A stretch of DNA of 24,133 bases from Methanobacteriota archaeon (GCA_005878635.1 VBLS01000113.1:1-24133), one strand, 5' to 3'; positions 1 through 7,877 are shown, counted from the first letter of the stretch. A program made the numbers and translations. The notes: a model not told the origin generated them from the letters alone.

Positions 1-1
1 C

Positions 2-1309
2 GATCGCGCGGGCATCGCCCACGAAGTCGCCTTCGTCAAGAAACTCGACGAGCCCGTGATCACGGAGCTGAAGGGGCGCGGGACGCCCCTCGTATGGTTC
101 ATCGATCTGGGCGCCGGGATGATGCACGCCCTGCACGGACTCGACGCGGTGATCACGGACCACCACGTCCCCACGGAACGGGAGGTCCCGAAAGTCCTGC
201 GGTCCGACCTGATGCGCTTCGCGGAGTCACAGGACCGCATCCTCATGTTGAATCCGCACCTCGAGGGCGCCGGGTCCGACGTCGCGAGCGGGGCCGGATG
301 CGCCTATGCCGTCGCGAGGGCCTTGGCGCCGACGAACCGGGACCTCGCCGCCGTCGCGATCGTCGGCGCCATCGGAGACGTCCAGGACCAGGAGTTCCGG
401 CGGCTCTCCGGGTACAACCGCACGATCCTCCAGGATGGGATCGACGCGGGAGTCCTCCGGGCCCACATCGACCTGCGCCTGTTCGGTCGCGAGACCCGGC
501 CGGCCTACAAGATGTTGCAGTACGCGTCCGACCCCTGGATCCCGCGGCTCAGCGGGAACGAGGACGCCTGCATCGCCTTCCTCCTCGAGCTGGGGATCGA
601 CCTCAAGGTGGAGGAGCACTGGCGAAGTTGGTCGGACCTGGACGATGGAGAGAAACGACGGGTCGTGACCGCGCTCGTCGCGCACATGCTCGAACGGGGC
701 TGCGGTGCGAAGGAAACGGAACGGCTCGCCGGCGAGACGTACACCTTGATCCGGGAACCCGCGGGAAGCCCGACGCGGGACGCGAAGGAGTTCGGGACGC
801 TCGTGAATGCCTGCGGCCGCTACGACCAGCCGGAGGTCGGCTACCGCGTCTGCCGCGGCGACCGTGAGGAGTTCCTGGGTCAGGCGTTGCGGCTCCTGCG
901 TGGCCATCGGGAATATCTGGTCGAGTCGATGGACGCGATCGCGGAGGCCGGCATCAACACGATGGACGCGATCCAATATTTTCATGCGGCCGACCGGATC
1001 CGCGACACAGTCGTCGGGATCGCGGCGAGCCTGGCTTTGAACCGCGAAGGAGCGGCGAAGGACCTGCCGATCATCGCCTTCGCGGCCGCCGACGACGGGA
1101 TCAAGGTCAGCGCGAGGACGACGCGCGATCTCGTCGCTCGGGGGCTCGACCTCGCCGCGGTCATGCAGGAGGCGAGCAAGGCCGTCGGTGGATTCGGAGG
1201 CGGCCACCACGCGGCGGCGGGAGCCACGATCCCAGCGGGGACCGAGCAGAAATTCTTGGAGATCGCGAACCGCATCGTCCGCGAGCAGCTCGGTCCGAGC
1301 TCTCGCTAG
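2..1309 (+). CDS. RecJ-like DHH-family ssDNA exonuclease, 5'-truncated by window edge
   Basis: The reading frame is open from base 2, so the gene starts before the window. The GTG at 56 is internal. About 435 residues are visible. A DHH signature (ITDHHVP) sits near the visible N-terminus and a C-terminal DHHA1-type glycine motif (GGFGGGHHAAAG) lies at about 1190-1225, the hallmark pair of RecJ/GAN-like phosphoesterases. The missing N-terminus should hold the first metal-binding motif (SHxDxDG type). In the family this enzyme degrades single-stranded DNA or RNA 5'-3' with Mn/Mg, and in archaea it associates with the replisome (GINS/MCM) as GAN or acts in repair. It lies directly upstream of the L7Ae cluster, with a 127-bp gap that holds a new promoter. 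Family assignment is firm; the choice between GAN and another archaeal RecJ paralogue is not settled. Confidence 0.85.
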   Translation, partial: DRAGIAHEVAFVKKLDEPVITELKGRGTPLVWFIDLGAGMMHALHGLDAVITDHHVPTEREVPKVLRSDLMRFAESQDRILMLNPHLEGAGSDVASGAGCAYAVARALAPTNRDLAAVAIVGAIGDVQDQEFRRLSGYNRTILQDGIDAGVLRAHIDLRLFGRETRPAYKMLQYASDPWIPRLSGNEDACIAFLLELGIDLKVEEHWRSWSDLDDGEKRRVVTALVAHMLERGCGAKETERLAGETYTLIREPAGSPTRDAKEFGTLVNACGRYDQPEVGYRVCRGDREEFLGQALRLLRGHREYLVESMDAIAEAGINTMDAIQYFHAADRIRDTVVGIAASLALNREGAAKDLPIIAFAAADDGIKVSARTTRDLVARGLDLAAVMQEASKAVGGFGGGHHAAAGATIPAGTEQKFLEIANRIVREQLGPSSR

Positions 1310-1336
1310 GAAATCACGGCGGCCGTTCCTGGAAAT

Positions 1337-1346
1337 CCTTTTATAC
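1337..1346 (+). promoter_or_regulatory. Archaeal TATA box for the L7Ae-IF2 translation cluster
   Basis: The AT-rich element ccttttatac lies in GC-rich surroundings about 95 bp before the L7Ae ATG. Transcription would start near 1366-1370, giving a leader of roughly 70 nt. A purine-rich GGAGGT at 1424-1429 is correctly placed for the ATG at 1437. Confidence 0.6.
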
Positions 1347-1436
1347 GCCCCGCCACTTCGACGGGCGCTTCTCTGGGAACGGAGAGCCGATGACTCATGA
1401 CGCTCCGCGGGCGCGGGGCGGAAGGAGGTCTCCCCA

Positions 1437-1808
1437 ATGGCCAAACCGATGTACGTGCGCTTCGAGATGCCGAAGGACCTGGTCGACAAGACCTACCAAT
1501 CGATCGAACTCGCGAAGGAGAGCGGGAAGGTCCGGAAAGGCACGAACGAGGTCACGAAGCTCGTCGAGCGAGGCGAGGCTCAGTTCGTCGTGATGGCGGA
1601 GGACGTCCAGCCGGAGGAGATCCTGGCCCACATGCCGCTCCTGTGCGAGGAGAAGGGCGTGCCCTACGCGTACGTCCCGAGCAAGCAGGAGCTCGGCGTC
1701 GCGGTCGGGCTCGGCAAAGCGACGGCCTCAATCGCGATCTTGGACCCCGGCAAGGCGAAGCCGGTGCTCGACGATCTTTCCGGCAAGCTCCGCTCGATGA
1801 AGAAGTGA
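1437..1808 (+). CDS. rpl7ae: 50S ribosomal protein L7Ae
   Basis: This 123-residue protein matches L7Ae over its whole length. It has the RNA-binding motif GTNEVTKLVERGEA near residue 38, then the hydrophobic core PLLCEEKGVPYAYVPSK, and ends in a Lys-rich helix. L7Ae binds kink-turns in 23S rRNA, box C/D and H/ACA guide RNAs and, in archaea, RNase P RNA. The ATG at 1437 has GGAGGT 7 nt upstream and gives the usual family length. It is the first gene of the conserved cluster L7Ae-S28e-L24e-Ndk-IF2. S28e begins 28 bp after its stop. The leader contains a small inverted repeat that could be a self-binding site; see findings. Confidence 0.97.
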   Translation: MAKPMYVRFEMPKDLVDKTYQSIELAKESGKVRKGTNEVTKLVERGEAQFVVMAEDVQPEEILAHMPLLCEEKGVPYAYVPSKQELGVAVGLGKATASIAILDPGKAKPVLDDLSGKLRSMKK

Positions 1809-1836
1809 CGGGGCCCCGGAGGAGCGCGGAGAGACG

Positions 1837-2049
1837 ATGGCGGACGAGGACAGCATCCCCGCGGAAGTGGTCGAGGTCGTCGGCCGGACGGGGATGACCG
1901 GCGAAGCGGTCCAGGTGAAGGTCCGCGTCCTCGACGGACGGGACAAGGGCCGCATCATCACGCGAAACGTGAAGGGGAGCATCCAGGTCGGCGATGTGTT
2001 GATGCTCCGCGAGACCGCCCGCGAGGCCCGCAAGCTCTCGGTCCGGTGA
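1837..2049 (+). CDS. rps28e: 30S ribosomal protein S28e
   Basis: This 70-residue protein is the normal family size. It has the S28e core (VEVVGRTGMTGEAVQVKV), the GRDKGRIITRNVKG stretch and the highly conserved C-terminal signature LRETAREARKL. S28e is an OB-fold protein near the mRNA exit channel of the archaeal and eukaryotic small subunit. The ATG at 1837 is preceded by a purine-rich ggagcgcggagag. It is co-transcribed with L7Ae and L24e. Its TGA (2047-2049) is nearly contiguous with the next gene, which points to translational coupling. Confidence 0.96.
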   Translation: MADEDSIPAEVVEVVGRTGMTGEAVQVKVRVLDGRDKGRIITRNVKGSIQVGDVLMLRETAREARKLSVR

Positions 2050-2054
2050 AGCCG

Positions 2055-2684
2055 ATGCCCGCCCGCCGTTCCTGTTCCTTCTGCGGCAACGAGATCGAAC
2101 CGGGGACCGGCAAGATGTTCATCCGGAAGGATGGGACCGTCTTCCTGTTCTGCTCCCACAAATGCCAATCGAACCTGCTCCACCTCGGGCGCGTGCCGCG
2201 TTGGACACCGTGGACGCAGGCGTTCCGCCGCGCGGCGGGACGAGCCGCCGCCGAAGAGGCGATCGTCTCCGAGGAAGTGCCCGCGCCCGCCGAGGCCGCC
2301 CCCGGCGAGGCGACGATCGAGACGCCGAAGGGCAAGGACATCCCGGCGGACCTCGCCGACCTGATCGACAAACGGCTCGGTCCGGACCTCCCGCGAGGAG
2401 AGGTCGAGAAATTCTTCACGTCCTTCGTCGAGAGCCCAGCCTTCCGGACGTCGATCCTCGGCTGGGCCAAGAAGAAGCACGGCGCGAAGCCGGTGACCCA
2501 CGTCGAAAAGGCCGAGTTCGCGGCCTGGAAGGACTCCCAGGAAGGCCGCCGCGTCTTCAAAGCCTGGCTCGACGGACAATGGGCCAAGGTGAAGGGACGC
2601 AAGCGGGAGAAGACCGAGGAGGAAGAAGAGGAAGCTCCCGCGCCGACCGCGAAGGCCGCGAAGAAGGCGAAGAAAGGAGCCTAA
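2055..2684 (+). CDS. rpl24e: 50S ribosomal protein L24e with long C-terminal extension
   Basis: Residues 1-58 are a complete L24e with zinc-binding C7, C10, C33 and C37 (SCSFCGNEIEPGTGK, then FCSHKCQSNL) and the conserved Arg/Trp region. Archaeal L24e normally stops around 55-70 residues. Here the frame continues to 209: an Ala/Glu-rich linker (about 60-95), a predicted helical segment with many Trp, Phe and Lys (about 96-190) and a Lys/Ala tail ending AKKAKKGA. The ATG at 2055 gives the family start MPARRSC. A GTG at 2046, overlapping the S28e stop, is an in-frame alternative. The ndk start follows one base after the TAA. The L24e call is firm; the role of the extension is unknown. Confidence 0.92.
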   Translation: MPARRSCSFCGNEIEPGTGKMFIRKDGTVFLFCSHKCQSNLLHLGRVPRWTPWTQAFRRAAGRAAAEEAIVSEEVPAPAEAAPGEATIETPKGKDIPADLADLIDKRLGPDLPRGEVEKFFTSFVESPAFRTSILGWAKKKHGAKPVTHVEKAEFAAWKDSQEGRRVFKAWLDGQWAKVKGRKREKTEEEEEEAPAPTAKAAKKAKKGA

Positions 2685-2685
2685 G

Positions 2686-3138
2686 ATGGCCGAGCGCACG
2701 TTCGTGCTGCTGAAGCCGGACGCGGTCCAACGCGCGCTCGTCGGCGAAATCCTCGGGCGCTTCGAGCGTCGCGGACTCAAGGTCGTCGCGATGAAGATGC
2801 TCCGCGTGACCCGGTCCCTCGGAGAGACGTATTATGCGGAACACAAGGGCAAGGCTTTCTTCGACCCCCTCATGTCGTACATCGCCGCGGGGCCCGTCGT
2901 CGCGATGGTCCTGGAGGGCGAGGGGGCCGTCGCCATCGTGCGGAAGATGATGGGCAAGACGAATTCCGCGGAGGCCGAACCGGGGACGATCCGCGGGGAC
3001 CTCGCGCTGACGATCGGGCGGAACATCATCCACGGGTCCGATTCGCTCGAGAGCGCGAAGCGGGAGATCCCGCTCTTCTTCAAGCCCGACGAAATCCACG
3101 CGTACGCCCGCGTCGACGAGGCGTGGCTCCGGGAATAG
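2686..3138 (+). CDS. ndk: Nucleoside diphosphate kinase
   Basis: This 150-residue protein transfers the gamma phosphate of NTPs to NDPs through a phosphohistidine intermediate. The catalytic His lies in NIIHGSDS, and the N-terminal strand FVLLKPDAVQRALVGEI and the TIRGD motif are intact. Length is normal for the family. The ATG at 2686 follows the L24e stop by one base, so the two are translationally coupled. Its place between L24e and IF2 is a conserved archaeal arrangement, linking GTP regeneration with translation initiation. Confidence 0.97.
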   Translation: MAERTFVLLKPDAVQRALVGEILGRFERRGLKVVAMKMLRVTRSLGETYYAEHKGKAFFDPLMSYIAAGPVVAMVLEGEGAVAIVRKMMGKTNSAEAEPGTIRGDLALTIGRNIIHGSDSLESAKREIPLFFKPDEIHAYARVDEAWLRE

Positions 3139-3175
3139 TCAAGCGCTGAAAGAGGATCCGAAATTCCGGAAGCTC

Positions 3176-3307
3176 ATGGAGGAGGATGTTTGGGTCGGCC
3201 GGAACGGCCACCGCATCGTGTACATCCAGGACCCGGACGGGATCTTCTTTTGCCTCTACGACCATCCGGAGGAAGGGTGGGGTGGCCCGGTCCCGGACCA
3301 CTACTGA
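3176..3307 (+). CDS. Candidate 43-residue microprotein between ndk and infB
   Basis: A short frame starting at ATG 3176 and ending at TGA 3305-3307 encodes 43 residues. It begins MEEDVWVGRNG and has a core of HRIVYIQDPDG followed by FFCLYDHPEEGW, ending PDHY. Composition is protein-like: aromatic, acidic, balanced. The overlapping alternative frames are Arg/Ser-rich. It fills almost the whole 217-bp ndk-infB gap in the same direction. The frame stays open upstream into ndk (LKEDPKFRKL precedes the ATG), so an earlier non-ATG start is possible. No clear Shine-Dalgarno was found. Function is unknown. The sheet-like core with His, Cys and Asp could be a small ligand- or metal-binding fold, but that is a guess. 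Confidence 0.6.
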   Translation: MEEDVWVGRNGHRIVYIQDPDGIFFCLYDHPEEGWGGPVPDHY

Positions 3308-3321
3308 GCCGAGGGACGAAC

Positions 3322-3332
3322 CTTCAAGTAGC
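3322..3332 (+). promoter_or_regulatory. Weak TATA-like element before infB
   Basis: The element cttcaagtag lies about 30 bp before the infB ATG. This spacing would suit a leaderless internal transcript. It is a poor TATA match, so co-transcription from the L7Ae promoter may be the main route. Confidence 0.25.
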
Positions 3333-3355
3333 GTCGGATTCTTGATGCGCGGCGT

Positions 3356-5116
3356 ATGGCCCCCTCCATCCGCCAGCCCATCGTTTCCGTCCTCGGGCAC
3401 GTGGACCACGGGAAGACCACGTTGCTCGACCGAATCCGCGGGACCGGCGTCGCGGGCCGCGAGGCCGGAGGCATCACCCAACATATCGGCGCCACCGAGG
3501 TCCCGCTTTCGGCGATCCTCGAGATGTGCGGCGACCTGGTGAAGGGCAAGTCGTTTCGAATCCCCGGCCTCCTTTTCATCGACACGCCGGGCCACGTCGC
3601 CTTCTCGACCTTGCGGGCCCGCGGGGGAGCCCTCGCGGACCTCGCGGTGCTTGTCATCGACGTCAACGAGGGGTTCCGGCCACAGACGATCGAGAGCCTG
3701 AACATCCTGAAACGGTACAAGACGCCCTTCGTCGTCGCGGCCAACAAGATCGACCTCGTCCCCGGATGGCGGAAGCATGCGGGCCAACCCTTCGTCGTCT
3801 CCTACCGGGACCAGCCGGAGTCCGTGCAGGACGAGCTCGACAAGCGGATGTACGAGCTGATCGGCCGCCTCTTCGAGCACGGCTTCTCCGCGGAACGATA
3901 CGACCGCGTCGCCGACTTCACGACGAACATCGCCGTCGTACCGGTCAGTGCGAAGTTCGGCGAGGGGGTCCCCGACCTCCTCCTCACCCTGATCGGCCTC
4001 GCGCAGCGGTTCCTGGAATCCCAGCTCGCGGCGACGGAAGGGCCCGCGGTCGGCACAATCCTCGAGGTCAAGGAGGAAAAGGGCCTCGGGACGACCCTGG
4101 ACACGATCGTCTACCAAGGCACCCTGTCGAAGGGCGACACGATCGTGTTCGGGACGACCGGGAAGCCCGGCACCACCAAGGTGAAAGCCCTCCTGAAACC
4201 GAAGCCGCTCGACGAGATCCGGGACCCGCAGGAGCGCTTCGACTCCGTCCCGTCCGTCTCCGCCGCGGCCGGCGTCAAGATCCTCGGCAGCGGGCTCGAA
4301 CGCGCGGTCGCGGGCGCGCCCCTCCGGGCCGCGAAGGACGACCTCGCCGACGCGATCGAGGAGGTCGCGAAGGAGTCGCAGGTCCACATCGAGACGCAGG
4401 ACGACGGGATCCTCGTGAAGGCGGATGCGATCGGCTCCCTCGAAGGCCTCGCCTACGAATCCAAGCAGGCCGGCATCCCGATCAAGTTCGCGCGGCTCGG
4501 GCCCGTGTCCCGACGGGACGTGACGGATGCCGCGACCGTCAAGAACCCGCTCCACCGCGCGATCCTCGCCTTCAACCTCGAAATCCTCCCGGACGCCAAG
4601 ATCGCGTTGCAGGAGCACGACGACGTCAAGCTGCTGGAGAGCGACATCATCTACCGCCTGATCGAAGACTACACGGCCTGGAGGGACGAGCGGAAGCGGC
4701 AGCTGGAGGAGGCGAGCCGCAAGGAGATCGCGTACCCGGCGAAACTCCTGTTCCTGCCGGACCACATCTTCCGGACCTCGAAGCCCGCGATCTTCGGAGT
4801 GCGGGTCCTCGGCGGTCGCATTCGGACCGGGGAATCGCTCGTGCGCAGGGACGGACGGACCCTCGGTCGGATCAAGGCGATCCGGAGCGGCGAGAAGAGC
4901 CTCGACGGCGCGAGCGCAGGGCAGGAGGTCGCGATCTCCGTCGACGGGGTCACGATCGGGCGACAGATCGAGCCCGGCGACGTCCTCTATGTGGACCTCC
5001 CCGAGGCGGACGCCCGGGCCCTCCGCGGACGGAAGGACCTGAACCCGGACGAGGTCGCCGTCCTCGAGGAACTCGCGACGATCAAACGGAAGGAGGACCC
5101 TTTTTGGGGAATGTAG
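3356..5116 (+). CDS. infB: Translation initiation factor IF2/aIF5B
   Basis: This 586-residue GTPase promotes subunit joining and initiator tRNA positioning. All G motifs are present: G1 GHVDHGKT (residues 14-21), G2 GGITQHIGAT, G3 DTPGH (76-80), G4 NKID (130-133) and G5 SAKFGEG. These are followed by the beta-barrel domain II, the alpha/beta domain III and a C-terminal barrel (KPAIFGVRVLGG region). The length matches archaeal aIF5B, which lacks the long N-terminal extension of bacterial and eukaryotic forms. No intein interrupts the G1 region, a common archaeal insertion site in this gene. The ATG at 3356 begins just before the G domain. A small Cys protein starts inside its last codons at 5104. 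Confidence 0.97.
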   Translation: MAPSIRQPIVSVLGHVDHGKTTLLDRIRGTGVAGREAGGITQHIGATEVPLSAILEMCGDLVKGKSFRIPGLLFIDTPGHVAFSTLRARGGALADLAVLVIDVNEGFRPQTIESLNILKRYKTPFVVAANKIDLVPGWRKHAGQPFVVSYRDQPESVQDELDKRMYELIGRLFEHGFSAERYDRVADFTTNIAVVPVSAKFGEGVPDLLLTLIGLAQRFLESQLAATEGPAVGTILEVKEEKGLGTTLDTIVYQGTLSKGDTIVFGTTGKPGTTKVKALLKPKPLDEIRDPQERFDSVPSVSAAAGVKILGSGLERAVAGAPLRAAKDDLADAIEEVAKESQVHIETQDDGILVKADAIGSLEGLAYESKQAGIPIKFARLGPVSRRDVTDAATVKNPLHRAILAFNLEILPDAKIALQEHDDVKLLESDIIYRLIEDYTAWRDERKRQLEEASRKEIAYPAKLLFLPDHIFRTSKPAIFGVRVLGGRIRTGESLVRRDGRTLGRIKAIRSGEKSLDGASAGQEVAISVDGVTIGRQIEPGDVLYVDLPEADARALRGRKDLNPDEVAVLEELATIKRKEDPFWGM

Positions 5117-5358
5117 CGGACCTCCAAGCGGAGCTGCCGCAGAAGCATCTGTGCAAGGACTGCGACAAGTGGTACGGGCAGGAGGACGACGAGTACGGCC
5201 CGTGCATGTACAAGCATTTCCGGAAGGAAAAGCGATACGTCACCTACGGATACCACGAGTGCGACGAGGAAGAGGAGCTCGAGCGCCGGGTGAGGATGTG
5301 GAAGCAGCGAACGTCCGACGGCTCACCGACCGCGACATCGACGCCGCCATCGCCCTGA
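5104..5358 (+). CDS. Small Cys-rich acidic protein, probable metal-binding hypothetical
   Basis: The start is TTG 5104, chosen because AGGAGG at 5091-5096 lies 7 nt upstream. The product is 84 residues. C17 and C20 (HLCKDCDKWYG), C34, H38, H51 and C53 could form one zinc site. The rest is charged (ECDEEEELERRVRMWKQR) with a Ser/Thr/Pro-rich tail. The gene overlaps the infB end by 13 bases and the GNAT start by about 60, so the tail may exist mainly because of overlap. The Cys-rich core is not the pattern of a shadow frame, and the upstream part of the same frame is Arg/Pro-rich noise. No function can be assigned. Confidence 0.65.
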   Translation: MGNVADLQAELPQKHLCKDCDKWYGQEDDEYGPCMYKHFRKEKRYVTYGYHECDEEEELERRVRMWKQRTSDGSPTATSTPPSP

Positions 5359-6152
5359 CCGACCTCGAGCATTGGGGATACACCCGAGCGGACTTCCGAC
5401 GGTTGCGGGCGCTTTCGCCCGACGGATGCTTCGCGGCGGAGTTGAACGGGCGCGTGGTCGGCGTCCTGACGACGACGACGTACGACGCCGTCGCCTGGCT
5501 CGGGGCCGTCATCGTGAGTCCGGAGCTTCGCGGCAAGGGCATCGGGAAGGCGATGATGGACGCGGCCTTGGATCACCTCCGCGCGAAGGGAGTCCGGTCC
5601 GTGCGCCTCAATGCCTACCTGAACGCGATTCCGTTCTACGAACGCCTCGGATTTCGCCGCGAATACGAGGTCATCCGCTGGCATGGGCCTCCAGGTACAA
5701 GGGGTGGACTCGGGACCGTCCGACCGGTTCGGCTGGGCGACCTGGAAGCCTTGGCGCGATGGGACCAAGGATACTTCGGCGCGAATCGCCGCGCCTTGCT
5801 GGACCGTCTTGCGGACGAGGTGCCCGCGACCTTTCTGATCGCCGAACGGCGCGGCGCGATCCAAGGCTTCATTGTCGGAAACCCGAGCGGCGACGCATGT
5901 GAGATCGGCCCTTGGGTCGTGGCTCCTGGGCGGGAGACGGTGTCTCGAGACCTCTTCCATACCGTCGTCCTGGCGGCGGGCGTCTCCGAGGTCGCCTTCA
6001 GCGGCCCGTCCGCGAACAACGCGCTCCTCGAGTTCGTCCGGGAACTCCGCTTTTCGGAAGTCTTCCGCGCCCTCCGGATGGTTTGGGGGACCGACGAGTT
6101 CGCGGGTGACCCCGCCGGAATCTGGGGGCTCGGCGGACTGGAGAAAGGCTGA
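5298..6152 (+). CDS. GNAT-family N-acetyltransferase, two-domain
   Basis: The chosen GTG start at 5298 gives 284 residues and places the first GNAT strand (VRRLTDRDIDAA) at the N-terminus. The same frame extends upstream to 5151, but that part is Arg-rich shadow of the small Cys protein. The acetyl-CoA pyrophosphate loop RGKGIG is at residues 78-83, after VIVSPEL, followed by the helix and the IPFYERLGFRR motif. The second half (about 145-284, with CEIGPWVVAPG and FSGPSANNALLEF) looks like the C-terminal acetyltransferase-like domain of the YitH/DUF1248 type. Family knowledge indicates transfer of acetyl from acetyl-CoA to an amine; the substrate is unknown. It may be co-transcribed with infB. 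Confidence 0.85.
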   Translation: MEAANVRRLTDRDIDAAIALTDLEHWGYTRADFRRLRALSPDGCFAAELNGRVVGVLTTTTYDAVAWLGAVIVSPELRGKGIGKAMMDAALDHLRAKGVRSVRLNAYLNAIPFYERLGFRREYEVIRWHGPPGTRGGLGTVRPVRLGDLEALARWDQGYFGANRRALLDRLADEVPATFLIAERRGAIQGFIVGNPSGDACEIGPWVVAPGRETVSRDLFHTVVLAAGVSEVAFSGPSANNALLEFVRELRFSEVFRALRMVWGTDEFAGDPAGIWGLGGLEKG

Positions 6153-6178
6153 AGCCCCTTCCCGAGTTCGCAGGACCG

Positions 6179-6499
6179 ATGACGGAGAAACGCCTGCTCG
6201 CCCTGATCGCCCTGCTCATCGGCCTCGTGGGAGGCCTGCTGATCCTCAACGAGGCTGTCCGGGGCTTTCGGGGGGTCTCCGACCTCGCGGCGATCCTGTC
6301 GGCGCTCGTCCCCCTCGTCCTCGGGATCGCGATCCTCGCGGCGAGCCTGCTCATCTACCGGAGCAAGTACGGCTCGGGCGGGCTGCTCGACATCATCCTC
6401 GGAGTCGTGGCCCTGATCCTCCAGTTGAACCAGATCGGCGCGATCCTCGCGATCGTCGCGGGCGTCATCGGACTCGTCGCGTCCGAGGGCGGCCCGTGA
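6179..6499 (+). CDS. Small four-helix membrane protein, hypothetical
   Basis: This 106-residue protein is almost entirely hydrophobic. It has about four predicted membrane segments (roughly residues 5-23, 36-58, 66-82 and 84-102) separated by short polar turns such as YRSKYGSGG. It starts at ATG 6179, 26 bp after the GNAT stop, and ends 7 bp before the stop of the convergent M50 protease gene. Its layout resembles two other small 4-TM proteins near 12 kb, but I see no clear sequence match. No catalytic motif is visible and function is unknown. Confidence 0.7.
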   Translation: MTEKRLLALIALLIGLVGGLLILNEAVRGFRGVSDLAAILSALVPLVLGIAILAASLLIYRSKYGSGGLLDIILGVVALILQLNQIGAILAIVAGVIGLVASEGGP

Positions 6500-6505
6500 C
6501 CGGTG

Positions 6506-7852
6506 TCAGATCCGCGGCCCGATGAACTGCCAAACGACGAGCCCGAGAATCAGGAACGCAAAGGCGCGGCTCACATTCGTCACGATTCGGTCGCGCTGCT
6601 CCGTGGAGATGCCCTTCCGAATCCGGGAGAGGAGCCCCTCGACCCCGTCCTTGAAAATGTAGCCGCCATCGAGCGGCACCGCGGGGAGGGCGTTCGTCGC
6701 CCCGAGCATAGCGTTGAGCCAGAAGAGCCAGTACGCGGTGTTCACGAGGAGCCAGAACAACGGCCCCGGCACGGCGGCCGCGAGCCCCGTGACGCGGTAG
6801 AACCGCACCGTCGGTTCGTCGATCGGGGAGCGGCCTTGGAACGGCAGGGAGATGTAGGACAGGACGGCGCCGGGAATGCCGTTGAAGCGATCCGGGTTCG
6901 TCAACGGATGGTAGAAGCTCGTGTCCATGTCGAACGCGAGGATCCCCAGGACGGCCCGGCCGGTGTCGGCCCTCCGCTCGGTCAGGATGACAGAATAGGT
7001 CGCGCTTCCGCCCGTGGACGGATCGTAAGCGACGACCGGGATCGACTGATTGAGCGGCGCCCGCGCGAGGGCCGAGGTGAAGTCCGTGAACGTGTGGATC
7101 TCTGTGCCGTTGATGTTCGTGATGACGGTGAAGGGCTGCATGCCTGCGGCCTGCGCCGGCGACGGCGTGTTCTGGGGAAACGCGACGATGCCGACGCCGT
7201 CGTGGACCGGTTGGACCGACGTTGCCATGACGGAGGAGAAGATGACCGCGAACAGGACTGCCAGGACGATGTTCATCGCCGGCCCCGCGGCGAACAGGCG
7301 GGCCCGGTCCCGCCGCGGGAGGGCCCGCAGCTCCTCTTCCTCCGGCTCGACGAAGGCGCCGATCGGGAAGATGAGGAAGATCAGGCCGAGGGACCGAATC
7401 CGGATCTTGGCGACCCGCGCGAGGATCCCATGGGAGAACTCGTGGAGGATGATCGCCACGGCCAGGCCGAAGATGCCGTAGCCGAGAGGGATGATCGGAT
7501 TGATCCCCGGAAGGCCGAGGAGGAGTTCGGGGGACGGAGGATTCGCTCGGACCGCCGAACTTTGGACCAAGGTCGCCTCCCACAGGAGGAGCACGGTCGT
7601 CCCGACCATGGTGACCGCGACCAGGACGATCGCGAGGTCGCCGAACCATCGCCAGAACACGTTCCGCCGCGCGATGCGGTCGATGAGCTGCCGCCCGCGG
7701 ACCGTCTTCCACATCAGGAACGGCCCGGCGGGCGGCGGCGACGGCGACAGGCCCCGACGCTCGAGGAGCCCCCGGCTCTGGAGCACGTAGAGCAGGAGGC
7801 ACCAGAGGACGATCGCCGCCACCGCGATCAGGATGGAATCGAGGACGGCCAT
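6506..7852 (-). CDS. Site-2-protease-like M50 metalloprotease with PDZ domain
   Basis: This 448-residue integral membrane protease has the zinc-binding HEFSHG at residues 137-142 and the third-ligand motif NALPAVPLDGG at 387-397 (Asp395). The AAGPAMN stretch near 188 is also typical. Between the catalytic helices, about residues 215-310, lies a PDZ-like region that contains SPAQAAGMQPFTVI. There are at least six hydrophobic segments. Family members cut transmembrane substrates within the membrane, for example anti-sigma factors or membrane-bound regulators; the archaeal substrate here is unknown. A TATA-like box about 31 bp upstream suggests a leaderless or very short-leader mRNA. The upstream DUF6015-like gene is in the same direction, 36 bp away. 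Confidence 0.93.
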   Translation of the reverse strand: MAVLDSILIAVAAIVLWCLLLYVLQSRGLLERRGLSPSPPPAGPFLMWKTVRGRQLIDRIARRNVFWRWFGDLAIVLVAVTMVGTTVLLLWEATLVQSSAVRANPPSPELLLGLPGINPIIPLGYGIFGLAVAIILHEFSHGILARVAKIRIRSLGLIFLIFPIGAFVEPEEEELRALPRRDRARLFAAGPAMNIVLAVLFAVIFSSVMATSVQPVHDGVGIVAFPQNTPSPAQAAGMQPFTVITNINGTEIHTFTDFTSALARAPLNQSIPVVAYDPSTGGSATYSVILTERRADTGRAVLGILAFDMDTSFYHPLTNPDRFNGIPGAVLSYISLPFQGRSPIDEPTVRFYRVTGLAAAVPGPLFWLLVNTAYWLFWLNAMLGATNALPAVPLDGGYIFKDGVEGLLSRIRKGISTEQRDRIVTNVSRAFAFLILGLVVWQFIGPRI

Positions 7853-7877
7853 GCGCGGCTCCGAACGAACCTTCGGG

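Noticed and set aside
3080..4765. Long minus-strand frame (561 residues) opposite infB
   Set aside because: It is antisense to the fully motif-supported IF2 gene. Its composition (Asp, Arg, Val, Leu without domain motifs) is typical of high-GC shadow frames.
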